DNA from: JAKAGZ01 sp963748105
Lineage (GTDB): Bacteria; Bacteroidota; Ignavibacteria; Ignavibacteriales; Ignavibacteriaceae
Direction: 5' to 3'
DNA: 64,000 nucleotides
Assembly: GCA_963748105.1 (NCBI GenBank)
Contig: CAVVHP010000004.1
Span: 62,001-126,000, forward strand
Position numbers and translations under genes: made by a program. Within the stretch, counting starts at the first letter, position 1. Each line of letters opens with the position of its first letter. The notes under the pieces are model-generated. The model was not told where the DNA came from, made no database searches, and saw only the letters and a list, made by a program, of their open reading frames with translations. Shown here piece by piece: positions 26,457-35,895 of the stretch.

Positions 26457-26951
26457 TTACTTGTAATAAAAACTTTCCGAACTAATGGCTGCCGGCAGAC
26501 CTATAAAAAGCACAAGAGATAATACGCTTATTACGAATTGAAGTGGAGTATGACCGTTTAAAGGTGCGTTGCTCAAGGGAAGCACAACAAGATACATCAA
26601 AAGCCAGGTTAAAATACCGAATATTATTCCTGCAAAATATTTGTTTCTAATAATTGGTTTTACTTTTGGATATATGAAGAAGTAAAAAGTTGTAAATGAG
26701 TAAGCGATTACTAAATGAAATATCAATCCACAAAACCAGTAAAAAGCTCCGCCGGTAAAAGCGAACTGTCCGAATACACCACTCGCAATAAAGTAAAGGA
26801 TTATTACCGGATTTTTGCCGCCGGAAATAATCAGGTAATTCACAAAGGAAGTTGAAAGATCGAGTGTACCTGCCAGAAAGCCTGTAAAGAAAACATATTT
26901 TACAATTCTGTAAGAGGCTTCTTTTTTCTTCTGTGAATATTCAATTTCCAT
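26457..26951 (-). CDS. YagU-like / DUF1440-like membrane protein
   Basis: A 164-residue protein with four hydrophobic segments (about 18-36, 44-66, 72-92 and 102-124, with a further one near 140). The segment GTLDLSTSFVNYLIISGGKNP and the ending LPAAISSESFYYK resemble membrane proteins annotated as YagU family, which in E. coli is linked to acid resistance. The match is by general appearance only. Divergent to the DUF1697 gene that follows. Confidence 0.5.
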   Translation of the reverse strand: MEIEYSQKKKEASYRIVKYVFFTGFLAGTLDLSTSFVNYLIISGGKNPVIILYFIASGVFGQFAFTGGAFYWFCGLIFHLVIAYSFTTFYFFIYPKVKPIIRNKYFAGIIFGILTWLLMYLVVLPLSNAPLNGHTPLQFVISVLSLVLFIGLPAAISSESFYYK

Positions 26952-27022
26952 AGTTATCTTATAAAGAAAAAGAAATAATTACTTTCTTACGGTAATTGTA
27001 TTCAAAAAACAACTTAATTGTT

Positions 27023-27562
27023 ATGAAATACATAGCTTTTTTACGAGCGGTAAATGTTGGGGGACACAATAAAATAAAAATGGATGATTTGAAAAAATTA
27101 GTCGTATCTCTTGGTTACAGAGATGTGGAAACAGTTATCCAGAGCGGAAATCTAATTTTTGAAACATCTGAAAGAAACATAAAATCAATTACAGATAAAA
27201 CAGAAAAGAAATTAAAAGAGTTTATGAAAAAGGAAATAAAGGTTTTTGTAAGAAAAAATTCTGAGCTTCTAAAAATTGTAAGGGATAATCCGTTTGGAAA
27301 AACCAAAGCTGATGATAAAGTTAAGACCTATGTTTTCTTTATGTACGAAGAACCTTCAGCGGGAATTAAAATTCCATTTAAGTCTGCCTCCGGTGATGTG
27401 AATGTATTTAAGAAAATTGATCAAAATGTGTTTATAATCGTTAATAAAACACCTGGCAAAGCTTCATCACCGAATAATCTCATTGAAAAAACTTTCGGAA
27501 TTCCGGCAACTGCGCGAAATTGGAATGTGGTTTGTAAAATTGTGGAAAAAGCATCAGGATAA
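27023..27562 (+). CDS. DUF1697-family protein
   Basis: A 179-residue protein. It opens with MKYIAFLRAVNVGGHNKIKM, the conserved family start, which makes ATG 27023 the correct start even though the frame is open from 26996. TVIQSGNLIFET and the C-terminal PNNLIEKTFGIPATARNWNVV motif (T-x-R-N-W) are also typical. The family has an alpha/beta fold of unknown function. It is 5 bp upstream of the YdeI-like gene and both probably form an operon. Confidence 0.88.
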   Translation: MKYIAFLRAVNVGGHNKIKMDDLKKLVVSLGYRDVETVIQSGNLIFETSERNIKSITDKTEKKLKEFMKKEIKVFVRKNSELLKIVRDNPFGKTKADDKVKTYVFFMYEEPSAGIKIPFKSASGDVNVFKKIDQNVFIIVNKTPGKASSPNNLIEKTFGIPATARNWNVVCKIVEKASG

Positions 27563-27567
27563 ACGAT

Positions 27568-28147
27568 ATGGAAACTAAATATTTTCCGGATCAGCAGAAA
27601 TTCAGAAAATGGTTGGAGAAAAACCATGATAAAGAAAAGGAACTAATTGTCGGGTTTTATAAAAAGTCATCTGACAAACCGAGCATTACCTGGCCGGAAT
27701 CAGTTGACCAGGCATTGTGTTTCGGTTGGATCGACGGTATACGCAGATCAATTGATGACGTCAGCTACTCAATAAGATTTACTCCAAGGAATCACAAAAG
27801 CACCTGGAGCGCGGTGAATATAAAAAAGGTAGAGAAGCTAAAAAAACTGGGGCTGATGATGCCTTCTGGATTGGCAGCTTTTAATTTTAAAAAAAACAAA
27901 ATTCAGGTATTTATTCGTTTGAACAAAAGACGTAAAATTCAATACTGAATTTGAAAAGATTTTTAAAAGAAATAAAAAAGCCTGGGAAAATTTTAAGAGG
28001 ATGGCTCCGTATTATAGAAAAACAGTTACTTATTGGGTAATGAGTGCGAAAAGGGAAGAAACACGATTAAAAAGATTGAATACTTTGATTGAAGATTCGG
28101 CCGATGACATGAAGATTAAACAAATGAGGAGAGCGGAAAAGGAGTAA
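27568..28147 (+). CDS. YdeI/OmpD-associated family protein (frameshifted)
   Basis: Frame-corrected length is about 192 residues. The N-part (27568 to about 27895) reads FRKWLEKNHDKEKELIVGFYKKSSDKPSI and ALCFGWIDGIRRSIDDVSYSIRFTPR, the core of this family (CFGWIDG motif). The C-part continues in other frames as NSGIYSFEQ, KFNTEFEKIFKRNKKAWENF and YYRKTVTYWVMSAKREETRLKRL. Indels near 27895 (A-run) and 27930. Members protect against bacteriocins or bind nucleic acid; the role is not settled. Confidence 0.85.
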
Positions 28148-28156
28148 AAAATTTGC

Positions 28157-28190
28157 AACCTTGAAGGTCATTCAAGCGACCTTCAAGGTT
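28157..28190 (-). terminator. terminator of the DUF4097 operon
   Basis: A perfect 13-bp inverted repeat, aaccttgaaggtc (28157-28169) and gaccttcaaggtt (28178-28190), followed on the minus strand by GCAAATTTTTT. It lies just after the minus-strand stop at 28201 and may also serve the convergent YdeI gene. Confidence 0.85.
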
Positions 28191-28200
28191 ACGCGTTAAA

Positions 28201-29395
28201 TTATTTAGCTTTCTTTATATAAATATCACCAACTATTGTAGAAATACTAACTGTATTTTTTCCGCCATTAAAACTTCCGGTTCCTTTTAAAGTCTCACTA
28301 TCATCATTAGACCATCCACCGTCTTTTATTTCTTTTGTTTCGTTCAGATTAAAGTCGCTGTAGATTTTATATTTTCCTCTGTCGTCTTTATTATATGTAA
28401 TTTTCGCTTCAATATTCATAGAAAAATTAGCAGGTAAAATGAGTGTTATATCACCGCTCATTGATTTCAGCTCGATGTCTTTATTATCTCCTGTCCCTAT
28501 CTCTGTTACATCAACGTCACCGCCCATTGTAGTTGCGGTTATACTTCCATTTACCGAGCGGAGAAGTATTTTCCCACCCATTGTTTTTGCTTTAACATAT
28601 TTATCAACGGAATTAATTGTAATATCCCCACCCATTGTATTTACTTTTGCTCCATAAGGCGCTGTGTTCAGATTTATATCTCCGCCCATAGTTGAAAGAT
28701 TAACCTCTTTCCCTACGCCGCTGCCATCACGTCTCTTAAGGTTTTTAATCGTCACATTTCCGCCCATGGATTTTCCGTCAACGTTACCAGTAACATTTTC
28801 AATATTAACTTTTCCGCCCATCGTCGTAACTTTCCCGTCAACATCAGAATCTGTAAGCGAAATTGGTCCACCCATAGTTTTAAGCGACACATATCCTTTC
28901 AGATTGGTAAGTGTTAGTGAACCACCCATCGTTGTGCCTTTTAAATCACCTTCCAGGTTATTAAGTTTTACACCACCGCCCATTGTGTTCAAATTTCAGA
29001 TTGAATTTTTTCGGAACTTTAATTGTAAAATCAACTTTTGAGTTTCTGTGATTGCGGTGATTATCATATTCAGTGGTTATATCAACGCCGCCTGAGGTCT
29101 GATTGAAATCTAAATTGATATCTTCCCAGTCACTGCCCCCTAACTCAGCATCAACAGAAACAAGATCTTTATCCCATCCTTCAACATTAATTGAGGCTCC
29201 TGTATTGAAATCCAGATTCAGTAGTTTTCCGCTTTGCACATTAAATTCTTTATGGACACTTTTTGCTTTTTGTATACTTGTTGAATTTACAGCAAAAGAT
29301 AGTGGTGAAATAATTTCACATGTTGGTTCAACTGCTGAACCGCTGAGAAGCACTACCATTAAAAATGATGCTCCGGCTAATAGAATATTTTTCAT
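28201..29395 (-). CDS. secreted DUF4097 repeat protein (frameshifted), second paralogue
   Basis: Frame-corrected length is about 398 residues. The N-part has a signal peptide (lipoprotein-like, LSGSAVEPTC) and a VHKEFNVQSGKLLNLDFNTGASINVEGWDKD opening. The C-part (from about 28990) is a row of about 20-residue units ending in TMGG, roughly ten copies, which would stack as a beta-solenoid. It ends with FNGGKNTVSISTIVGDIYIKK. One indel near 28992 (TTGAAC) separates the parts. It is the last gene of the sigma/anti-sigma operon. DUF4097 proteins are surface or periplasmic; some act as adhesin-like barriers. Confidence 0.8.
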
Positions 29396-29411
29396 TTTTC
29401 CCTCTTAATTT

Positions 29412-30575
29412 TTATTTCTTTTTAATTTCAATACTTCCATTAACCGTGTAGATTTCAATATTACCATTACCCCCGCCGTTAATAGAATATTTAGTAATTA
29501 TTTTGTCTCCCTTACGATCCTGGGTAAGCAACTGATTTTTAGCTCCAAAATCGGAACGAATCAAATCTGATAAATCCTTATCCTCATATTGACCATAATG
29601 TCTTGCCAGTACAGTTGCAGAAACATATACTTTTGCATTTGCGGGCAGGTACAAAGTAACGTTTCCATTCATAGATTTTATTTTACTTGTGCGATTGTCC
29701 GAAGGATTTAGTTCGATGTAAACATCGCCACTTTTGGTATCTGCGTTAACGGAGCCGGTGATGTTTGTCATCCTGATACTTCCACCATAGGTGGTTGCAT
29801 CAATACTCCCCTTGGCACCTGATAGTGATATATCACCTCCATAGGTATTAACGCTTGCGTTACCTGAAATTTTACCTACCTCTATACTTCCGCCCATTGT
29901 TTTTATCTGAGCGTTGCCGCCAATATTGCCAATGTTAATATCGCCGCCCATTGTGCTAACGTTGATCTTATTTCCCGCACTTTTAACATTAATATCACCG
30001 CCCATTGTGCTGATGTTGGCTTTACCGTTAATCTTTCCTGTCCTTACATCTCCACCATTTGTTGAAAGATTCAAATCATTGCCGATATTACCAGTTGTAA
30101 TATCTCCACCGTTAGATTTTATACTGGCTGTTTCGGTTACATTACCCAGGGTAACATCGCCGCCAGCAGTAAATATTGTGGCAGTTCCTTTCAGATCACC
30201 CGTTTGTCTTATATCACCGCCTTGTGTGTTTACTTCTGTATTAAAGTCAGATGGGATATTGATAAAAATGGAAATATTACCAGACCAGTTCCAGTGGTTT
30301 GAACGATCGCTTTTGATCTTTACTGTATTACCTACAAGTGACGTAGAAATATTGTTGAGAATGTCATTGTCGTCTGCTTTAATTTTTATCCCCACTTCAT
30401 TTTTATTCCAGGTAGATATTGAAATATCTCCTGAGCTGATTGATACATTCAGTGTTCCGCCTTTATCTACATTAAATGATTTTGTCTTAACGACTGAACC
30501 ATCCTGCGCATTTGATATAGCGGAGAATGCGAACAGCAGAGTAAATACAAATAATAATTTTGCTGATTGTTTCAT
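29412..30575 (-). CDS. secreted DUF4097 repeat protein, first paralogue
   Basis: A 387-residue protein with signal peptide ending SNAQ. The first half has VVKTKSFNVDKGGTLNVSISSGDISIST. From about residue 120 to 290 it carries repeats of 18-22 residues with TMGGDI, TNGGDV or TYGGSI at equal steps (about nine copies), then LPANAKVYVSATV and a final strand pair. The ATG overlaps the anti-sigma stop as TAATG (30573-30577), so translation is coupled. Regular Gly-Gly-Asp turns suggest a solenoid like filamentous adhesins. Not frameshifted. Confidence 0.85.
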   Translation of the reverse strand: MKQSAKLLFVFTLLFAFSAISNAQDGSVVKTKSFNVDKGGTLNVSISSGDISISTWNKNEVGIKIKADDNDILNNISTSLVGNTVKIKSDRSNHWNWSGNISIFINIPSDFNTEVNTQGGDIRQTGDLKGTATIFTAGGDVTLGNVTETASIKSNGGDITTGNIGNDLNLSTNGGDVRTGKINGKANISTMGGDINVKSAGNKINVSTMGGDINIGNIGGNAQIKTMGGSIEVGKISGNASVNTYGGDISLSGAKGSIDATTYGGSIRMTNITGSVNADTKSGDVYIELNPSDNRTSKIKSMNGNVTLYLPANAKVYVSATVLARHYGQYEDKDLSDLIRSDFGAKNQLLTQDRKGDKIITKYSINGGGNGNIEIYTVNGSIEIKKK

Positions 30576-31525
30576 TATAGTTGTGCCTCCTTAACAAGTG
30601 ATGCCGCACGAATCCGGATATATTCATTGTCATCAGTTTGTGATTTTTGTTTTAAAATCTTTAAAGTTTCTTCATCAAATTTATTTCCTTCCATAGTAGC
30701 GGAAGTTAATGCGTTTATAGCCGCTATTCTTATTCCGGAGTTTGAATCATTTACAAGCGTATATAAAAGAGCGCCTTTTATCTGCTGATCGTATGGAAGA
30801 TTAAGCAGGGCAGTGAGCGCTCTTTTTCTTACGCCGGGGTTGCTGTCAAGTTTTAGTGTTGAAATAAGTGCCGATTTTATTTTAGGATCAACTGTCCCGC
30901 TGCTATATTCAGTTTGGTTGGCAATTGCGCTGACCGTGTTAAAACGTGAGCCGGGATTTTTTTCATTTAATAATGCCTGTGCAAGAATCATCTGAATTTT
31001 CGGATCATTTACATTTCCTTTCATTGTAACCGGCTTTAACGGCTTCAAATGTAAACTGAACTTCGCCATCGTTGCCGGCCGGCTGGACGAATCTTACGTT
31101 TGTAATTTTAGTTGAGGCCGGGTCTATCTGTGCTGTTGGGTTAAAATTATTACCGGCTCCAGTATGAAAGAATACATATCCCATAAATAACCCCACAACC
31201 AGAGAAGAAGCGCCGCTATCAATGGCTTATAATTATAAAATGAAAAATTCTTCACCCCCTCAGTTATTTTTTCGAAAAAAGATCGTTTCGAAATTTCCTT
31301 ATCCAGAGCCAGGCGTAGATCACGTCTTGCGTTTTGTAAAGAAAATTCATCTGTCTCCCGTTTATCAAGCTTATCTATGGCTTTATAAAAATCGTTCAGC
31401 TTATCATATTCGAACTGGCAGTCATCACATTCAATTAAATGTTTGTGCAGTTCTTCAAGCTCTGCATCATTTAATTCCTGCAGAAGAGCCAATTCCATCA
31501 TCTCTATATATTTTTGATGTTTCAT
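30575..31525 (-). CDS. anti-sigma factor (zf-HC2) fused to HEAT repeats (frameshifted)
   Basis: Three frames make one protein of about 317 residues. The N-part has the zinc-binding anti-sigma domain with LHKHLIECDDCQFEYDKLNDFYKAI (HxxxCxxC), then one membrane segment (about 31180-31230: PLIAALLL followed by VVGLFMGYVFF). The periplasmic part has a linker KITNVRFVQPAGNDGEVQFTFE and four HEAT-type repeats (DSNPGVRKRALTALLNLP, DSNSGIRIAAINALTSA, DDNEYIRIRAASLVKEA). Indels near 31200 and 31037. It should hold the sigma factor encoded 14 bp upstream inactive until the periplasmic HEAT domain senses its signal. Confidence 0.85.
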
Positions 31526-31539
31526 TTTATCTTCTCCTT

Positions 31540-32123
31540 CTACCTGTCAAAATCTTTTAAGTATTCTCTCATTTTAAGAGTAGCGTTGAATAAATAATTC
31601 TTCACAGTGCCGTCCGATAAATTCATCATTTCGAGCAATCTCTTTTATCTTATACTCTTCAAAATGTTTTAGCGAAAAAACCATTTTTTGTTGCGGCGAA
31701 AGTTTCTCCAGCGCATCTTTTATATTTTCGGAAATATCGGAGCTAATTGCTTTCTCATCGCTTGAAGAATCATTCTCTATTGCTTCGTAAGCATTATAGC
31801 TTTCGCCGTCAGCATCCGGTTTGTTCTTCATCAAGTGATGCATATGCATATTTTCTTTTCTTTGTTCTGTAAGTAAGTGCAACATTAACTGTTATCCGGT
31901 AAAGCCAGGTCGAAAATTCACTTCGGAATTCGAATCTTTTGAGCCCTTTAAAAACTCTTAGAAAAACTTCCTGGTAAATATCCTTCGCATCATCCTGATC
32001 ATTGATATATGAATAAGCAAGTGAAAGAACATTACGGTCGTACTGGTATATCAGCTTCTCAAATGAAGCCATATCACCGTGCTGTGCATTTTTTATAAGT
32101 TCAATTTCTTCTTTTTGCATCAT
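31540..32123 (-). CDS. ECF RNA polymerase sigma factor (frameshifted)
   Basis: Frame-corrected length is about 194 residues. Region 2: IYQYDRNVLSLAYSYINDQDDAKDIYQEVFLRVFKGL and FSTWLYRITVNVA (DDAxDxxQEVF and the WLYRI motif). Region 4: DALEKLSPQQKMVFSLKHFEEYKIKEIARMMNLSDGTVKNYL, a helix-turn-helix that appears once two indels (near 31815 and 31620) are corrected. The stop is TAG at 31540-31542. The first gene of an operon with its zinc anti-sigma factor and two DUF4097 genes, probably autoregulated from the 330-bp upstream region. Confidence 0.88.
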
Positions 32124-32452
32124 TTTTACGTCCGTCTGTTGTTTTAGACTTAAACCATCAGCAAAAGGTTGGGTATAAGAGTTTATGTAACATGCAATTT
32201 AGCAAAAGAAATGAATTTTGCCGGTTGTTTTACATAAACGGCATAATTGTGCTAATTTATTATATTATAGATGTTTAAACGGTCTTACCTGTGATAGGGT
32301 GTGAAACAATAATAATTAAAAATGTCTGTTGTGATATTTATCGCCGATTCAAATAAATTGATACTTAGAAATTTTTGTTTTACATTCTATCTATAGTTTT
32401 TATAAATTAAATCTAAAGTTTTGATACTAAAGTCAATATTGGGAGGAGAACA
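32124..32452. promoter_or_regulatory. divergent intergenic region, sigma operon and aldo/keto reductase
   Basis: About 330 bp of AT-rich sequence between divergently transcribed genes, so promoters for both must lie here. I see no confident -35/-10 pair. A strong ribosome site GGGAGGAGAACA precedes ATG 32453. A short palindromic stretch near 32217-32250 (gccggttgttttacataaacggc) could be an operator for the ECF sigma factor, but this is a guess. Confidence 0.35.
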
Positions 32453-33424
32453 ATGGAAAAAAGAAAATTTGCAAAATCAGATGAAGAAATTTCTCTCCTC
32501 GGTTACGGATGCTGGGGAATCGGGAAATCGATGTGGATAGGAGCTGAAGATACGGAATCTAAAAAAGCACTGCACCGGGCGATTGATGAAGGGATCAATT
32601 TTTTTGATACTGCGCTGGTATATGGAATGGGACATAGTGAAACGCTTGTTGGCGAAGTGGAAAAAGAATCCGGAAAAAAATTATTTGTAGCTTCAAAAGT
32701 TCCTCCTCAAAATATGGAATGGCCTGCCGAGGATAATTCAAGTCTTCAAAGAAACATTTTCTAAAGAATTATATTATTAAAAAAACCGAGCAAAGCTTAA
32801 AAAATCTTAACCGCGATCATATTGATCTCATGCAGTTTCATGTTTGGAATGATAAATGGGCAAAGGAGGATGAATGGAAAGAAGCGGTAACAAAATTAAA
32901 AAAAGATGGAAAGGTCAGGTTCTGGGGAATTTCAATAAATGATCATCAGCCGGAAAACGGAATTGAAGCAGGAAAGACAGGGCTGATCGACAGCTTCCAG
33001 GTAATCTTCAATATATTTGATCAGAAACCAACCGAAAGGCTTTTTCCGTTTTGTAAAAAAAATAATATCAGCATAATTGCCCGCGTTCCTTTTGATGAAG
33101 GAGCGCTTGACGGGAAATATCGGTCCGCATACAGATTTCCCGGTCGGGGATTTCCGAAATAATTATTTCCGCGGCAACAGGAAAATGGAAGTAAAGATTC
33201 GTGTTGATAATATCTGGAACGATGTTAAAGATGAAGCTGAAAGCATGGCCGAAGCTGCATTGAGATATATAATTAGTTTTGATGCGGTTACTTCAGTAAT
33301 ACCCGGAATGAGAAAAGAAAAAAATCTTTTGGCAAATATTCAAAGTGTACAAAAAGGTCAACTCGCAGAAGAATTACTAAAGGAATTAAAAGTTCATAAA
33401 TGGTACAGGAATTTTTACGAATAA
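32453..33424 (+). CDS. aldo/keto reductase (frameshifted)
   Basis: Frame-corrected length is about 323 residues. N-part: LLGYGCWGIGKSMW, DTALVYGMGHSETLVGE (catalytic Tyr of the D-Y-K-H tetrad) and LFVASKVPPQNMEWP (the Lys). Middle: RDHIDLMQFHVWND (His region), GKVRFWGISINDH and NIFDQKPTERLFPFCKKNNISIIARVPFDEGAL. C-part: EAALRYIISFDAVTSVIPGMR. Indels near 32750 and 33130. NADPH-dependent carbonyl reductase of the general AKR type; substrate unknown. Its stop TAA abuts the ATG of the next gene. Confidence 0.85.
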
Positions 33425-33955
33425 ATGAATAAGAAAACAATAACAATTTTCGGCAGCTCTCTTCCGAAAGAAGGGGAAGGAGAATTTATATTTGCTTATA
33501 ATTTAGGGAAACAATTAGCCCAGAATAATTTTAATATCTGCACCGGAGGTTACAGGGGAATAATGCACGCTGCTTCCAAAGGAGCAAGAGAAGCAGGTGG
33601 AACAGCTATAGGAATTACAGTTGATCTGTGGGGGGCAAAACCAAGTGAATATCTTACCAAAGAAATTAAATGCAAATCTCTTTCGGAAAGAATAGAAACA
33701 TTAATAAAGAACGGCGACGGGTTTGTTATTTTACAGGGAGGAACAGGCACTCTTTTAGAACTGGCTTTTGTATGGGAAATGGCAAATAAGAACCTTATAG
33801 AAAAAAAGCCGATTGTTTGCCACTCAATTATGTGGGAAAAAATTGTTTGTGTAATGGAGAAGCAAATTAAAAAAGAAAAAAGAGAAACGGGGCTTATTAA
33901 ACCCTGTAATGATGTAAGTGAAATCATCAAAAATTTAATCTCTAATTTGAAATAA
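33425..33955 (+). CDS. LOG-family protein (nucleotide 5'-monophosphate nucleosidase-like)
   Basis: A 176-residue Rossmann-like protein. ITIFGSSLPKEG is the opening strand-loop, TGGYRGIMHAASKGAREAGG the nucleotide loop, and FVILQGGTGTLLELAFVWEMANK the PGGxGTxxE motif (here QGGTGTLLE). Family members hydrolyse cytokinin riboside monophosphates or other nucleotides to base and ribose 5-phosphate. The start directly follows the aldo/keto reductase stop, indicating an operon. A second LOG protein of the TIGR00730 kind is encoded at 38115-38699. Confidence 0.85.
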   Translation: MNKKTITIFGSSLPKEGEGEFIFAYNLGKQLAQNNFNICTGGYRGIMHAASKGAREAGGTAIGITVDLWGAKPSEYLTKEIKCKSLSERIETLIKNGDGFVILQGGTGTLLELAFVWEMANKNLIEKKPIVCHSIMWEKIVCVMEKQIKKEKRETGLIKPCNDVSEIIKNLISNLK

Positions 33956-33958
33956 TTT

Positions 33959-35101
33959 ATGAATAAAATGAAAATAATTATTCTTTTTGCTTTTGTATTT
34001 GTTCCTTTTCTTTTTTCACAAACTAAAAAGGAAATAAAGATAATAGTAATTACAACTAACCTTCCTGCCAACTCAAATATTTATATCAGTGGGAATATTC
34101 AACAACTTGGTAATTGGAATGCTGATATTGTAAAGCTAAATAAAAAGGACAAAAACACCTGGGAAAAATCTTTTTATTTCAACGCAGGAGAAATTTTAGA
34201 ATTTAAAATTACACGGGGATCCTGGGCTAATGAAAGATTAGACGATGATCTAAAAATTCCATCGAATACACGATTAAAAGTTACAAATGATACAACAATT
34301 ACTTATACAGTAAAAAAATGGTCGGACCAGGTAGAAAGGAGAATAACAGCTCATGGCCAAATAACCGGAAAAGTTGAATATATTCACGAACTAAAAGGTG
34401 ATGGAATTCTTCCAAGGGATATTATTGTTTGGCTGCCGCCGGGGTATGAAAAAAATAAAAAAGAAAGATATCCGGTTCTGTACATGCACGATGGACAAAA
34501 CATCATCGATCCGGCTACATCTTCTTTTGGATATGACTGGCAGGTAGATGAAGTAGCAGATAGCCTAATAAATGCGGGTAAAATTAATAAAGTAATTATA
34601 GTGGGCATTTACTGCACTGCTGATAGAAGCCTTGATTACGGAGGCTCGAAATCAAATGCTTATATTAATTTCATAGTTAATAAAGTTAAACCTCTGATAG
34701 ATAAAAATTATAAATCTAAGCCAGATAAAAAAAACACAGCAATTGCAGGTTCTTCTCTTGGTGGCATTATATCTTTTATGATTCTTTGGAAATATCCTGA
34801 TGTATTTTCAAAAGCAGCGTGTCTTTCACCTGCATTTCATATTGGTGAGTATAATTGTATTTCTGATGTTAGAAATTACAAAGGGAAAAAGAATGTTAAA
34901 ATTTATATTGATAATGGCAGTCTGGGATTGGAAGAAAAATTACAGCCTGGAGTTGATGAAATGCTTAGTTTGCTTGGGGGAAAAGGATATGTTAGAGGGA
35001 AAGATCTGGAATATTTTAAGGCAGCAAATGCAGAACACAATGAACGGGCATGGGCAAAAAGAAACTGGAGATGGCTTGAATTTTTATTCGGCAAAAAATA
35101 A
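33959..35101 (+). CDS. secreted esterase (EsterD/CE1-like) with N-terminal CBM20-like domain
   Basis: A 380-residue protein. Signal peptide to about residue 20 (VFVPFLFSQ). Residues 25-120 form a starch-binding CBM20-like module (SNIYISGNIQQLGNWNAD, the usual G-x-x-xLGxW pattern). Residues 130-380 are an alpha/beta hydrolase with LPPGYEKNKKERYPVLYMHDGQN, nucleophile Ser in AGSSLGGIISF and a probable His in NAEHNERAW. Resembles esterase D / feruloyl-esterase-like proteins and enterochelin esterase. It may attach to polysaccharide and remove acyl groups. Gap to the LOG gene is 3 bp. Confidence 0.8.
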   Translation: MNKMKIIILFAFVFVPFLFSQTKKEIKIIVITTNLPANSNIYISGNIQQLGNWNADIVKLNKKDKNTWEKSFYFNAGEILEFKITRGSWANERLDDDLKIPSNTRLKVTNDTTITYTVKKWSDQVERRITAHGQITGKVEYIHELKGDGILPRDIIVWLPPGYEKNKKERYPVLYMHDGQNIIDPATSSFGYDWQVDEVADSLINAGKINKVIIVGIYCTADRSLDYGGSKSNAYINFIVNKVKPLIDKNYKSKPDKKNTAIAGSSLGGIISFMILWKYPDVFSKAACLSPAFHIGEYNCISDVRNYKGKKNVKIYIDNGSLGLEEKLQPGVDEMLSLLGGKGYVRGKDLEYFKAANAEHNERAWAKRNWRWLEFLFGKK

Positions 35102-35112
35102 TTGGATGCTAA

Positions 35113-35142
35113 AATAACATCCGGAAATGCCCGGATGTTATT
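35113..35142. terminator. bidirectional rho-independent terminator
   Basis: Perfect 12-bp stem aataacatccgg (35113-35124) and ccggatgttatt (35131-35142), loop aaatgc, T-rich on both sides. It lies between the convergent esterase and DUF1579 genes. Confidence 0.9.
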
Positions 35143-35158
35143 TTTAAATTTGTTAGTA

Positions 35159-35746
35159 TTACACTTTTCTTTCGAACGCAATTTCCATTGATTTAAATTC
35201 CTTACCTTCCACCTCGTTGTACATTTCTATTGTATAATGGTCTTTATCTATAATTTTAATTACTTGCTTTATTTTAACATCCTTACCCTGCATCGGGTCG
35301 TAGACATTGCCGAAGTATGTTATAGATTTAGACTTTTTATCATATTTGCCTGTACTGATGGATGTACCTGTGCCCATGTTATCTATCCATATACTGGTAA
35401 ATTCTTTTTTAGCATTATCATATCCCTCCAGGCTCAAACCATTAAAGGGCATTCCCATCATAGTGCCTGAGTGGGTAGATTTGAGATATCTGCCCCCCAG
35501 TATCATTTCACTTTTTGCAGTACCTTCCATAGTTTGTGGCGGGGCTGAGGGATCCATCCAGAAAGTTGTAACTACTTTCCATTCACCTTCGTGTGCAGCC
35601 ATCATTTCGTGTGCCCATCCGGGCGTCATATATTCATTCCAGGCCTTTTGTTGAGAGGCCATGTCCTGGTCCTGTGCAAAAACCGGCGCTACCATTGCCA
35701 CACATAGAATCAGAAAAAAAACTGCAGAAGTTCTCATACGATTCAT
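35159..35746 (-). CDS. secreted DUF1579 protein
   Basis: A 195-residue protein with signal peptide (ends VFAQDQ). The DUF1579 pattern is clear: MAAHEGEWKVVTTFWMDPSAPPQTMEGTAKSEMILGGRYLKSTHSG and GLSLEGYDNAKKEFTSIWIDNMGTG. The family folds as a small beta-barrel like lipocalins, with unknown ligand. GGAGAGA precedes the start. Single gene. Confidence 0.88.
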   Translation of the reverse strand: MNRMRTSAVFFLILCVAMVAPVFAQDQDMASQQKAWNEYMTPGWAHEMMAAHEGEWKVVTTFWMDPSAPPQTMEGTAKSEMILGGRYLKSTHSGTMMGMPFNGLSLEGYDNAKKEFTSIWIDNMGTGTSISTGKYDKKSKSITYFGNVYDPMQGKDVKIKQVIKIIDKDHYTIEMYNEVEGKEFKSMEIAFERKV

Positions 35747-35895
35747 ATTTCTCTCCTTGTTTTATGATTTTTGAATTGGAATTAAAATGCGCATTTTTAG
35801 TTTTATTTAAATGTTACCGGATGGAGAAATTGTAATTGAGAATTTAACGGAAAAAATTAAATGTGCAAGAGAAAAAGGACAGAGTCTTTGTTGAA

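Noticed and set aside
28439..29041. Plus-strand frames rich in Pro/Ser/Phe opposite the second DUF4097 gene
   Set aside because: Same mirror effect of the TMGG repeats.
29914..30594. 226-residue plus-strand frame rich in Pro, Leu and Ser
   Set aside because: Mirror of the DUF4097 repeat codons on the other strand; the minus-strand protein has signal peptide and conserved repeats.
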